A DNA stretch of 46,291 nucleotides from a virus. Numbering within the stretch: the stretch's first letter is position 1; each line of letters opens with the position of its first letter. The position numbers were made by a program, and so were the translations under genes. Positions 1 through 7,494 of this stretch are shown in pieces. Under the pieces are notes generated by a model. The model did no database searches. It was not told where the DNA came from and was given only the letters and a program-made list of their open reading frames with translations. The DNA is taken from positions 1 through 46,291 of IMG/VR virus record IMGVR_UViG_3300036795_000111; one strand, given 5' to 3'.

Positions 1-200
1 AATCCCCGATACAGCGCGCCGAGCGTTGAGCCGCCTTCATCAGATGAGCCTTGTGAGCCTTGTGAGCCTTGTGAGCCTTGTGAGCCTTGTGAGCCTTGTG
101 AGCCTTGTGAGCCTTCAGACGGGGCGCCGTATTTCTGCCAAGGCGCACCCGCCGACGGCTGCTGATATTTCAGCCAGGGGCCGGATTGCTCCTCGGCCAC
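1..200 (-). CDS. Internal virion protein, N-terminal part (runs off window start)
   Basis: Starts at GTG 200..198, one base after the TAG of the upstream lytic transglycosylase gene, with GGGAGAAG about 10 bases upstream as ribosome binding site. The 66 readable codons begin VAEEQSGPWLKYQQ and then PWQKYGAP. PW-x-KY repeats of this kind are common at the N-terminus of phage internal virion or ejection proteins. Seven GSQ tripeptides and a GSS follow, then an acidic DEGG stretch and GALYRG at the edge. The open frame at the right-hand window end probably holds the rest of the same gene. Joined directly, the two ends leave four bases (TT+CC) where a multiple of three is needed, so the frame is off by one. 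Function is inferred from the motif and from position in the late operon. Confidence 0.7.
   Translation of the reverse strand, partial: MAEEQSGPWLKYQQPSAGAPWQKYGAPSEGSQGSQGSQGSQGSQGSQGSQGSSDEGGSTLGALYRG
46..117. repeat. 9-bp tandem repeat encoding GSQ tripeptides
   Basis: Seven perfect copies of GAGCCTTGT start at 46, 55, 64, 73, 82, 91 and 100, followed by a partial eighth copy at 109. On the minus strand they encode Gly-Ser-Gln repeated in frame inside the internal virion protein. The unit is a multiple of three, so slippage would change linker length without breaking the gene. Confidence 0.95.
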
Positions 201-201
201 C

Positions 202-2163
202 CTATTGCTTCTCCCAACTCGCCGGATCGGCTGGATTGCCGCCCTTGAATTTAAAGCCTCCCTCTATGGTCCCCGGAGGCGGGCCGCCGCCCGGCTGAAT
301 GCCGCCCGATGTTGTCTCGCTTGAGGGCGGCGACGCTATTGATGGAGCGGCCGCGCCGCGGCGGAACTCCTCCCGAACCGCGCCGGGAGATTTTGATGCC
401 GCGTCCATCTCGACGAGCAGCTGGTTGATGGCCGTGGCGAATTGGCCTTGCGACCACGCGGCATCGAGGAGTGCATGGGCGCGGCTCTGGGAGCCCTCTG
501 TCGGGGTGCCGGTCGGCGTCACGGCAGCCGCGTAAGCATTCAGGAGAGATTGCGTCGCGACCGCGAGCCTCACCACATTCTCATCGCCGGTTCCCGTCAG
601 GCCAGCTTCGTATAGGCGGTTGAATGCGGGGAATTGCGAGCGGTCGACTTTCTCTGATGCGTTAAGGGCAATAGGCGCGAAGCGCTGCGCTTCATTGATC
701 CGCATCCCAATATTTGCGGTGCGCTGGCTCAGCGTCCTCTCGCCCGCCCTCAGTCCCTGATATTCAGCGGTGCGGGTCGCCAGATCGGATCCGCTCTCGC
801 CACGTTCTTTCAATTTCTTGTTTATGGCAGTCTCCACCGCGACGATCTTCTCGGCGCCCTGCTGACCACGGCCTAGATTTTGTTTCCAAGATTGGTCTCC
901 CGCGACCCCTTGTTCGGCCATCATGTCGACCACGTCGGGAGGCAGTAAGTCACCCACCTTCTGGGCGGCCCCCATCTTGCCCGTTCCCTGCGGGAGCTCG
1001 ACGGGCGCCGTCTCTCCGGTCGCCCGATTGACCCGCATCGTATGGCCGTCCGGCGTCTGCACGATCTGCCAATCAGCGCCCCGTCCGGCTGCGGCTTGCC
1101 CGCGGCGAAGGTCGAGACTTTCCTCCCGATAGGCGCGCGTCGCCTCTCGGTTGGCCTCCACTTCCTGTTGCCGAATATCGAATTCGCGTCCCTTCTCTTG
1201 CTGGCCGACGCCAAACTTTGTCATCTCCCAGGCCTGCTGAAACTGCCGTTGGCCTTCCTGTGACATCAGCGGCAACAGCTCGACGAGTGCCGCGCCCTTA
1301 ACCTCATCCGGCGCGTTCGATCCGGCGATGCGATCAACGAGGCGCGCAAAGACATCGGGACCGCCGCGCCCCATCATCATGGGCGGCAGTGCGCCGGCCG
1401 CCACCACGGCAGTTTGCGACGCCTGTTGCTGATGCTCGGGAGCGAGATCGGCCTTGGCCTTGGCGATGTACTTCTGCGTTTCGGCCGGTAGAACCGATAC
1501 GTTGCGCCCCGAGGCGAGAAATTGATCTGCCCGCTTCGGGCCGGCGTTGTAAGCCGCCAGCGTCGCCTCTGGATCGCCGCCATAGCGCGAGTACATATCG
1601 GCCGCATAGCGCCGCCCAACGTCGAGGTTCGTTTGGGGATCCCGCAACGCAGCTCCGCCGACGCCATACCCGGCGGCTGTCGACGGCATTACCTGCATGG
1701 GACCAACGCCACCCGCGCGACTATCCGGGACGCCGACCATGCGGCCCCCGGACTCCAGCTTCCAGATTTCGTTCTGCAGTCGCGACAGGTCGATGGGCGG
1801 CGTTTGTCCTGGCTGGCCGCCTCCCATCGCAACCGGGCTTGGCATTTGCCCCATCGGCGGCTGCATAGGTGGCTGCGGCTGCGGCTGTGGCTGTGGTGGT
1901 GGCATCATGGAGCCGTTGAGGGTCGTCATACCGCCCGGCCCGCCACCGTATCCGATCGGCGCCCCGTTCGACTGCGGCGGCATCATGGGAGCGGAGCCGC
2001 CTCCGAACATGCCGCTACCCTGCGCCCCGATCAGCCCCAGAACTTGCCGCTGGCGTTGCTCCTGGGCCATCTTCATCAGGAGCTCACGCTGTAGGAGCTG
2101 CTGCCGCTGGAGGTTCGCGTTAGTGTCGATACCCTGCGTGTAAGAATCCCAGAAGCCAGCCAT
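202..2163 (-). CDS. Virion-associated lytic transglycosylase (SLT domain), 653 aa
   Basis: A large protein with a soluble-lytic-transglycosylase-like domain at roughly residues 125-220. It shows the catalytic ESGG (W-K-L-E-S-G-G), the GPMQVMPSTA block and the AAYNAGP block typical of the family, which cleaves the peptidoglycan glycan backbone. The N-terminus is Gln/Pro/Gly-rich with a QPQPQP run. The C-terminal half is helical and charged, as in phage internal virion proteins that carry a murein hydrolase for local wall opening during DNA ejection. The ATG at 2163 follows the stop of the upstream gene at once, and the stop abuts the GTG of the next gene. Likely an ejected virion protein rather than the lysis endolysin, though no other strong endolysin is seen. 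Confidence 0.85.
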   Translation of the reverse strand: MAGFWDSYTQGIDTNANLQRQQLLQRELLMKMAQEQRQRQVLGLIGAQGSGMFGGGSAPMMPPQSNGAPIGYGGGPGGMTTLNGSMMPPPQPQPQPQPPMQPPMGQMPSPVAMGGGQPGQTPPIDLSRLQNEIWKLESGGRMVGVPDSRAGGVGPMQVMPSTAAGYGVGGAALRDPQTNLDVGRRYAADMYSRYGGDPEATLAAYNAGPKRADQFLASGRNVSVLPAETQKYIAKAKADLAPEHQQQASQTAVVAAGALPPMMMGRGGPDVFARLVDRIAGSNAPDEVKGAALVELLPLMSQEGQRQFQQAWEMTKFGVGQQEKGREFDIRQQEVEANREATRAYREESLDLRRGQAAAGRGADWQIVQTPDGHTMRVNRATGETAPVELPQGTGKMGAAQKVGDLLPPDVVDMMAEQGVAGDQSWKQNLGRGQQGAEKIVAVETAINKKLKERGESGSDLATRTAEYQGLRAGERTLSQRTANIGMRINEAQRFAPIALNASEKVDRSQFPAFNRLYEAGLTGTGDENVVRLAVATQSLLNAYAAAVTPTGTPTEGSQSRAHALLDAAWSQGQFATAINQLLVEMDAASKSPGAVREEFRRGAAAPSIASPPSSETTSGGIQPGGGPPPGTIEGGFKFKGGNPADPASWEKQ

Positions 2164-3309
2164 TTAGCCGCTCGACCAATCCCCGCCACCACCGAGCATG
2201 CCCAACAGACCTTGGCCGCCAAACAAGCTCCCGATCCCGCCCGATCCGAACGCGAGCGGCGAAAGGATGTTGCCGAACAGGCCGCCGGCGAAGCCCGCCT
2301 GTTGCTGCTGTTGTTGCATCTGCAGCTGAGCGGCCCGCAGCTGATTTTGTTCGGCGCTCTGCCCAAGGTTGAGATAGCTCATCCAGTCCGACGCGCCCTG
2401 CTGCAACGGCTGCTGTATGCCCTGCTGTGCCGATCCCGTCAGGCCCATAAGCTGGTTGAGGTAATTGTCCCACACGTTCATCGGCATCTGGCCGGCCTGA
2501 TTGACCAGGTTCGCGCCGCCGCCGCCGAGCTGCAGGTTTTCTTGTCCGATCTGCGGCGCCAGACCATAGAGGTTGCCCGCAGATGTGTTGAGATTGCCGG
2601 CCTGGCCCAGCAGGTTGCCGGCCTCCCCGTACAGGTTCCCGGCTTGACCGTAGAGGTTCCCGGCCGCCTGGCCGCCTTGCGTCATGCGCCCGAGCTGCTG
2701 GTTCTGCCAGTTAAGGGCGAGGTTCTGAAGGGCCTGATTCGTCAGGCTCGCCCCGTAGGGCGTTCCCGAAACACCAGCAGCCGCATTGGCGGCGTTCGAC
2801 TGCGCGCCCTGTTGCTGGGCGAGCTGATTATATTGCGCCTGTTGCGGGTCCGCGGCCGCCTGCCAAATCTGGTTCGCCATGCCGGGAATCTGGCCGGCGA
2901 GCTGTGCTACTTGCGGCGCGTATCCGGCGACTTGCTGCGCGTATCCGGCATTCTGGTTGCCAAGGCCGGCCGTCGCCATCGGCAATCCCGAGAGCTGCTG
3001 GGACAGATCGATGGCTTGGTTGCCGACCCCGCCCGCGGCATTGGAGGCACCCTGCGACCAACCAAGGGCCTGACTGAGGTACGGGTTGTTGAAAGCGCCC
3101 GACAGGATCTGGTTGAACTGCGGTGCATAGGCGGAGTTCGGAACACCGCCGCCGAACTGCTGCCCCGAGCCGGGCGTGTAGGCGGCTCCCGTGTAGGGGC
3201 CATAAATGCTCGACACGAGATTGCTGAAGCCCTGGTCTGCCTGCCCCTGGAACTGCGGCTGATATCCTTGTGGGATGTTGACGTTGCCGCCCCCGATTCC
3301 GCCCGGCAT
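2164..3309 (-). CDS. Gln/Gly/Asn-rich virion protein, 381 aa
   Basis: Starts at ATG 3309, which overlaps the TGA of the upstream DUF3309 gene (TGATG). The frame is open further upstream but that part is antisense of the small gene. The sequence is dominated by Q, N, G and A, with tandem AGNLYG-type units around residues 240-290 and many QAxxLA spacers. The C-terminus has a hydrophobic glycine-rich stretch (LLGMLGGGG). No catalytic domain is recognised. Low-complexity proteins of this kind often precede the internal virion or ejection proteins in podovirus late operons, so a structural or ejection role is inferred from position only. Confidence 0.6.
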   Translation of the reverse strand: MPGGIGGGNVNIPQGYQPQFQGQADQGFSNLVSSIYGPYTGAAYTPGSGQQFGGGVPNSAYAPQFNQILSGAFNNPYLSQALGWSQGASNAAGGVGNQAIDLSQQLSGLPMATAGLGNQNAGYAQQVAGYAPQVAQLAGQIPGMANQIWQAAADPQQAQYNQLAQQQGAQSNAANAAAGVSGTPYGASLTNQALQNLALNWQNQQLGRMTQGGQAAGNLYGQAGNLYGEAGNLLGQAGNLNTSAGNLYGLAPQIGQENLQLGGGGANLVNQAGQMPMNVWDNYLNQLMGLTGSAQQGIQQPLQQGASDWMSYLNLGQSAEQNQLRAAQLQMQQQQQQAGFAGGLFGNILSPLAFGSGGIGSLFGGQGLLGMLGGGGDWSSG

Positions 3310-3464
3310 CAGACAACCCCAAACAACAGCAAGATAACGATGATGATCAGTATCAGGCCAAACCCGCCAGCGGGATATGGCCCCCAAGTAACGCTATAAG
3401 GCCACGTCGGGAGCGCCCCGAGGACGAGCACAATCACTAAGATGAGAAGGATCAGGCGTAGCAT
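3309..3464 (-). CDS. DUF3309-like small membrane protein, 51 aa
   Basis: A short gene with TGATG overlaps at both ends: its ATG at 3464 sits in the upstream stop, and its TGA contains the next ATG. The protein begins MLRLILLILVIVLVLGALPTW and continues with WGPYPAGGFGLILIIIV. This matches the DUF3309 layout of two hydrophobic helices around a GALPTWPYS...WGYYPSGG core, widespread in bacterial genomes. The function of the family is unknown. Two transmembrane segments and late-operon position make a holin-like or membrane-perturbing role possible but unproven. Confidence 0.85.
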   Translation of the reverse strand: MLRLILLILVIVLVLGALPTWPYSVTWGPYPAGGFGLILIIIVILLLFGVV

Positions 3465-3937
3465 CAGATCCGTGCCTCAATGAGTGAACCGATGACGCTC
3501 GTCTCGCCAACGTGCCGAAACGCCCGGCAATACGTCTCGTCGTCGTGCAGCAGGTTGACGCCAATGATCCGGTCGTACCCGGCCCGCCTCACGAACTCCC
3601 GCACTCGATCGCCAAGCATGCGCGATAGCAGGCGGCTCTCGCTGTACACGAGCGTCATCTGCGCCGTCATCATGGCTTGGTTCTGCGGAAGCATCACGAC
3701 CGCGACGGCCTCGGCGCCCTTGTGCTCGTCGACGCCAACGAACACGCCCAGCCGATCGCCCGTAATGCCAGCCGCTATCTCATCGTAGAACGCTCGCGGG
3801 GTCGTGCCCGGATACCGCACTGCCTCGACGGCCCGCATCAGGAGCGCACGGAGCCTCGGCTGCGCGATTGTCTCAGGCCGGCGCACCCGCATGACCCGCA
3901 GGGCCGACGCGGGATCAGGGACCGGCAGGGCGGACAT
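3464..3937 (-). CDS. GNAT acetyltransferase-like protein, 157 aa
   Basis: A compact alpha/beta protein with central strands GVFVGVDE and AEAVAVVML, a MTLVYSES segment and a late RIIGVNLL strand followed by a helix and GSLIEARI. The strand order resembles the GNAT N-acetyltransferase fold, in which acetyl-CoA is used to modify an amine. The canonical pyrophosphate-binding Q/RxxGxG/A loop is not obvious, so the call is weak. Phage late operons often carry GNAT-like proteins of unknown target. It overlaps the upstream gene by 23 bases and the downstream DUF3309 gene by a TGATG. Confidence 0.4.
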   Translation of the reverse strand: MSALPVPDPASALRVMRVRRPETIAQPRLRALLMRAVEAVRYPGTTPRAFYDEIAAGITGDRLGVFVGVDEHKGAEAVAVVMLPQNQAMMTAQMTLVYSESRLLSRMLGDRVREFVRRAGYDRIIGVNLLHDDETYCRAFRHVGETSVIGSLIEARI

Positions 3938-4109
3938 CCGGCCACTCGTCCAGCACCACGAAGCTGAAATCGGTGTTCTCTCCGTCTACTCCCTTGGCGA
4001 TCAGCACCTTGCCGGTATTCCGATACCAAACATCGATGCGCTGATCATCGGGAGCGTCTGCGATGGCAACCCGAAGATCGCGTATCGTTTGGACAATCAT
4101 CTCGGCCAT
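3915..4109 (-). CDS. Hypothetical protein, 64 aa
   Basis: A small acidic protein beginning MAEMIVQTIRDLRVAIADAP and containing IDVWYRNTGKVLIAKGVDGE. Not recognised. Its ATG overlaps the last base of the upstream gene, and its 3' end overlaps the GNAT-like gene by 23 bases, fitting the tightly packed late operon. Confidence 0.6.
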   Translation of the reverse strand: MAEMIVQTIRDLRVAIADAPDDQRIDVWYRNTGKVLIAKGVDGENTDFSFVVLDEWPDVRPAGP

Positions 4110-4447
4110 TACGCAAACTCCATTGCAAATTCACACTCGGCGAGCGTCGGATACGGGCCGCTGGCCTTCCACGAATAGGATGAGTTCGGCCCATTGGCCC
4201 GCAACAGCGTGAGGGCATTGTAATCTTGATCAACCGGTGGCGCGTCTTTGGCGCGCGAGTAGGCCGTTCCTACGCTGCTCGCCTTGGCGACGGCAGTCCA
4301 TGTGCCATCGATGAACTGGTAAGCGCCAGAGGCCGTCGAGACCATGTTGGTGGCCGTGTAGTTATTGGAGCTCTCCCGCATGCGAATCAGCGCCAGCAGG
4401 AAAGCCTCGGCGGCGGTCGGCGCGAATGACGGCGGCGTCCCGCTCAC
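4109..4447 (-). CDS. Small transglycosylase/lysozyme-like protein, 112 aa
   Basis: Starts at GTG 4447 overlapping the TGA of the lipoprotein gene (GTGA). The core reads LIRMRESSNNY, then GAYQFIDGTWTAVA, a pattern seen in compact transglycosylase-type and resuscitation-promoting-factor-like folds: a glutamate before SxNxY, followed by GxYQF and a TW. The candidate catalytic residue is the Glu of MRESS at about residue 25. There is no signal peptide or other domain. It could act in the virion or as part of the lysis system, since a lipoprotein and small membrane genes lie next to it. Confidence 0.6.
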   Translation of the reverse strand: MSGTPPSFAPTAAEAFLLALIRMRESSNNYTATNMVSTASGAYQFIDGTWTAVAKASSVGTAYSRAKDAPPVDQDYNALTLLRANGPNSSYSWKASGPYPTLAECEFAMEFA

Positions 4448-4773
4448 GGGACCGTCGGAACAGGTTTAGGCGCCTGGATGGGCGCCGGCATCACTACCAC
4501 GGGGCTTCCCCCCGAGGGCGCGGGAGTCGGCGTCATGACGGGTTGCGGCGGCGTCGCGACTGGCGCCGGGGTCGCAACCACAGTCGTGGCCGTCGGCTGG
4601 CTCCCCATCGTGAGGGTTCCGTGCGCCTGGTCGATTACGAGAGTGAGAGTGGCCCCAGCGCTGCCATTTCCGCCGGTCGCACCAAGCAATCCCTCGAGGG
4701 GTGCGATTGCGGCCGTGGCGCCGCACCCCGACAGCGCGAGCGGCAACAGCGCCATCGCGATCCAGCGTGTCAT
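4444..4773 (-). CDS. Secreted lipoprotein, 109 aa
   Basis: The N-terminus MTRWIAMALLPLALSGCGAT has a charged start, a hydrophobic core and a clear lipobox (LSGC), so it should be lipidated and anchored in the outer or inner membrane. The rest is low complexity with Gly/Ala/Thr first and many Pro residues at the C-terminus (TPTPAPSGG, PKPVPTVP). A short Pro-rich lipoprotein next to a murein-degrading enzyme recalls an outer-membrane spanin subunit (Rz1-like), but no inner-membrane partner overlaps it, so that is only a possibility. Confidence 0.65.
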   Translation of the reverse strand: MTRWIAMALLPLALSGCGATAAIAPLEGLLGATGGNGSAGATLTLVIDQAHGTLTMGSQPTATTVVATPAPVATPPQPVMTPTPAPSGGSPVVVMPAPIQAPKPVPTVP

Positions 4774-5006
4774 CTGCGGATGATCCTGAAGCCGTCGGGG
4801 CCGAAACTCTTGTCTTCGGACTTATCGACGACCACCAACGCGCATTCCCCCGTCACGACGTTCGCCGAAACAATGTCGCCCGGCACAGAGGCGCAATTGT
4901 CGCGCCTCACGATCCCGTACCGGCGTTTCTTGTCCATCGGGGTAAATGATTCGATCTTTACCGGAAGGCCATTCCGCCACTCTATGCCCGGCACGTCCTC
5001 GGTCAT
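4770..5006 (-). CDS. Hypothetical protein, 78 aa
   Basis: Begins MTEDVPGIEWRNGLPVKIES at ATG 5006; an in-frame TTG at 5018 is possible but has no ribosome binding site. Contains MDKKRRYGIVRRDNC and ends DGFRIIRR. Not recognised; probably a small beta-rich cytoplasmic protein. Its last bases overlap the lipoprotein start (ATGA). Confidence 0.6.
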   Translation of the reverse strand: MTEDVPGIEWRNGLPVKIESFTPMDKKRRYGIVRRDNCASVPGDIVSANVVTGECALVVVDKSEDKSFGPDGFRIIRR

Positions 5007-5025
5007 GGCGCCCCACAAGATCTAG

Positions 5026-5049
5026 TCGCGAAAAATCTCTTGACATCTA
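5026..5049 (+). promoter_or_regulatory. Intergenic motif with TTGACA, copy 1
   Basis: The stretch TCGCGA, then AAAATCTCTTGACA, then CTA recurs almost unchanged on the minus strand at 24.62-24.645 kb. Here it points rightwards, against the late genes, and has no good -10 box 17 bases downstream. It may be a shared regulator site rather than a promoter. Confidence 0.35.
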
Positions 5050-5760
5050 CCTATATGGGAGAACGGCCGTCAGCGCAAGCCTTGCTGGGGCACGCCACAC
5101 CCAGCGAGAGTAGAGGAAATGGACGAAGCCGAGGCCGCAGCGCAGGCCAATCAGCACGGGGACGGACCACACTACAGTGCACACCGGTAGGTCTCCAGCA
5201 CACGGGTGCGTCCCGACCGCCTTCCAGAGGAAGCCCACGAGCCCAACCACTAGGATCGCCGGGAGGAAGGCCCACCAGCGCCGTCGCATGACACGCGTGG
5301 ATAGACCTATGTCGGTCGTCCAGTGCGCAAAGTTGATGGCCTCGGCAAAGACGAGCGGTCCCCAGCCGCCTGCGGGGACGAGCATCACGACCATCGTCGG
5401 CCACACAATCAAGGACATGTGGTCTGGCGTCCTGCCGCCCCGCCAGCCGGCGAGGCTCGCTACGCCGTAATGTTGCGACCCGAAGTGCCAGGCATTCCAG
5501 ACGATGTACACCGTCACAAGTGCCCGGTAGACGCCATTGCCGGGGGCGAGGCGATTGGGGCCAGATGCCGCTAGGCCGACGAGCACGGAGGCAGCCACCA
5601 GGGCGACGGGCAGGAGCAGGTACCACTCCCACTGTCTCAGCATCAATGCACGAAAACGTGGCTTACTCCACGCGAGAGCGACGGGGCTGGCGAGGTGCGC
5701 GTGGTCGAGCACGATGGCGACGAAGAAATATCCGTAGAGAGCCGCCAGTGGCAGGCTCAC
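5047..5760 (-). CDS. Histidine-rich polytopic membrane protein, 237 aa
   Basis: Starts at GTG 5760, overlapping the TGA of the upstream hydrolase gene (GTGA); the longer open frame upstream is antisense of that gene. About six hydrophobic helices are visible. Histidines sit in repeated membrane-proximal motifs: DHAH near residue 20, WHFGSQHYG near 105, FAHWTTD near 155 and VHFLYSRW near 220. The paired-His pattern is like membrane metalloenzymes such as Brp/Blh dioxygenases or di-iron enzymes, but no family can be assigned by eye. It is unusual for a phage late operon, directly downstream of secreted hydrolases, and may be a cargo gene altering the host envelope. Confidence 0.7.
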   Translation of the reverse strand: MSLPLAALYGYFFVAIVLDHAHLASPVALAWSKPRFRALMLRQWEWYLLLPVALVAASVLVGLAASGPNRLAPGNGVYRALVTVYIVWNAWHFGSQHYGVASLAGWRGGRTPDHMSLIVWPTMVVMLVPAGGWGPLVFAEAINFAHWTTDIGLSTRVMRRRWWAFLPAILVVGLVGFLWKAVGTHPCAGDLPVCTVVWSVPVLIGLRCGLGFVHFLYSRWVWRAPARLALTAVLPYR

Positions 5761-7487
5761 TGAGGCGCCCCGAGCGGCGAGCACGTGTAGGGCTGCCCGG
5801 TATAGCAGTAGCCGGGACCCCGAATGGCGAGGCCCATCTGATCGTGCCCCAGAAAGGCGGTGTCGGAGTGCACGCAGTCGCTCCGCGACGGCAGGCACGC
5901 CTTCCACCACTCGGCACCCCTGAACTCCGGCGGGATGCACGCGCCGTGCACGGCCGCCCTTCCGTCGGGACAAACCCACGTCTGGCCGAATGGCCTGTCG
6001 AACCCGTCGGCCCTAGCCGGTGTCACGAGCAGTGCCCTGAGATAATCGCCGATCCTGCCCAACCACGCGAAGTGCCGGGGTTTCGTCTCTTCATTCATGC
6101 TCGTTATCAGGGAGCCCGTGCACGGGCCATTCCACGGCGTGGAGCACGTCCAACCCTGGATGTCCCGGATGTACATGTGGGAGTTAGTCGTTATGCAGTT
6201 GTGGTTGGGGTCGCTCGGGTCGCAGAACCCCACCCAGTTGGTGAGGGAATTGGCGAACTGAGCCGAGTAGTCCGAATTGGAGATCGAGAATGGGCCAGAG
6301 CACCCCACTGGGGTCGCCGTCGCGATGCCCCCGTCCAGGTAGCCGCACATCGCCCTCGCGGAGCCATTGAACGTCATCAAAACGCCATAGGTGTGGTACT
6401 GGTTGTCCGTGGCGTCGACGGCCGCATCAGCGAATGGATTGGAGGAATTCTGGGCGTCGTTCGTCATGAGGTGGTAGTTGTTGCCGCTGTTGAAGGCCGG
6501 CTGGAGCTCGAAGAAGTCGGCCTCTATGTCGACCGGCTGGGCAGTCGACTGCTCCATCCACCAGTCGCTCATGATCCCGGATCCGGGATACGACAGGACG
6601 GCGGACGGGTACCTGAACGTGATCTGGTAGTATCCAGCCTGCCACAGACCGTTGCCGACCGGGCCGCCGTGGGGGCCGCCTGGGCTGTACGTCGTCGGCC
6701 AGTGCAGGGCCGTGAGCAGCGGCCCAGAGTGACCGGGGCAGCACCCAGGAAACCCCGAGTTGTCGCCGGTGAGGAAGCTCTGGTCCAGGGCGGTCGTGCC
6801 GGTTACAGGGTCCGTGACGATCTGTGCCCGCGAGCACGGGGTCGTGTCGAAATACCCGTACGGTGAGACGAACCACCCGAGGGTCCACACGGTGTCGTCG
6901 CTCGTGGGCGACGCGCCGCAGTTCACGATGTAGGTGGCCGTATTGCTGTAATTGGTGCCGAAGGAGTCAGTGGTACTCGACTGGAAGTCTGCGTTCAGGA
7001 GGCACGTATTGAACCCGGCGTGGGACGCGGGGGCAGGGGCGGACGACGCGTTTGGCCCATGCATACATGCAACGCTCGAATTAGCGCTGATCGCCAGAGC
7101 GAATGGTATCTGCAGGCAGTTGCCCCCTTGGCATGCGCGAATGCCAAAATTATGCGTCCCGTCATCCGTTCCGACGAAGTTTCGAGCAGCCACGAGGTTA
7201 TAGCCGCTCATCTGCGTTAGGCCGGATCCGTCAAGGTCCGCGATGGTGCCCGTGAAGGTGCTGGCATCAGACATCGTGACAACAAACCCAGCCAGCGTTG
7301 TGCCAGATAGCGTTGTGTCATTGGCGGATGCGTTAACCGGGGAGATAGAAATCGGGTGTGGCGGTATGACGATTTTTGAGGCCGCGCCAAAAATGCTGTG
7401 CCGCCATTGAGCCTGGGCGATTCCCCCGATGGCCCCGCCGGCAAACAGCAGCAGCGCCACAATCGCCGCAAACCTAATCACCACCAC
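5757..7487 (-). CDS. Secreted GH16/lectin-like protein with shared N-terminal module, about 575 aa
   Basis: Three consecutive GTG codons (7487, 7484, 7481) can start it; the paralogue next door favours 7481. A signal peptide (IRFAAIVALLLFAGG...AQA) is followed by a cadherin/Ig-like module (ISPVNASAN...GTIADLDGSGL) of about 130 residues, nearly identical to that of the next gene. The C-terminal half looks like a concanavalin-A/GH16 fold: GIMSDWWMEQS, then VDIEADFFELQP, which resembles the family ExDxxxxE active-site strand, then YHTYGVLMTFNG. A Cys-rich tail (CSRAQIV, CVHSD, CYTGQPYTC) fits periplasmic or extracellular folding. Likely a polysaccharide-binding or -cleaving protein; activity is inferred. 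Confidence 0.7.
   Translation of the reverse strand: MVVIRFAAIVALLLFAGGAIGGIAQAQWRHSIFGAASKIVIPPHPISISPVNASANDTTLSGTTLAGFVVTMSDASTFTGTIADLDGSGLTQMSGYNLVAARNFVGTDDGTHNFGIRACQGGNCLQIPFALAISANSSVACMHGPNASSAPAPASHAGFNTCLLNADFQSSTTDSFGTNYSNTATYIVNCGASPTSDDTVWTLGWFVSPYGYFDTTPCSRAQIVTDPVTGTTALDQSFLTGDNSGFPGCCPGHSGPLLTALHWPTTYSPGGPHGGPVGNGLWQAGYYQITFRYPSAVLSYPGSGIMSDWWMEQSTAQPVDIEADFFELQPAFNSGNNYHLMTNDAQNSSNPFADAAVDATDNQYHTYGVLMTFNGSARAMCGYLDGGIATATPVGCSGPFSISNSDYSAQFANSLTNWVGFCDPSDPNHNCITTNSHMYIRDIQGWTCSTPWNGPCTGSLITSMNEETKPRHFAWLGRIGDYLRALLVTPARADGFDRPFGQTWVCPDGRAAVHGACIPPEFRGAEWWKACLPSRSDCVHSDTAFLGHDQMGLAIRGPGYCYTGQPYTCSPLGAPQ
7080..7481 (-). repeat. Long direct repeat, copy A (signal peptide plus Ig-like module)
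   Basis: Aligns without gaps to 8440..8841 at a constant offset of 1360 bases. Bases 7201..7280 are identical to 8561..8640. Similarity stops abruptly at about 7080, where the two proteins switch to unrelated C-terminal domains. Confidence 0.9.
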
Positions 7488-7494
7488 GTGATCT

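Noticed and set aside
26-298. Plus-strand 90-aa frame with repeated SLV
   Set aside because: It is the complement of the GSQ repeat in the internal virion protein and of the lysozyme gene 3' end; no ribosome binding site.
2212-3399. Long plus-strand frame (395 aa)
   Set aside because: Antisense of the Gln/Gly-rich virion gene; arises from GC-rich third positions and has no family resemblance.
5520-6866. Plus-strand 448-aa frame
   Set aside because: Antisense to the hydrolase and membrane genes, Arg/Gly-rich with no domain; the opposite strand has signal peptide and motifs.
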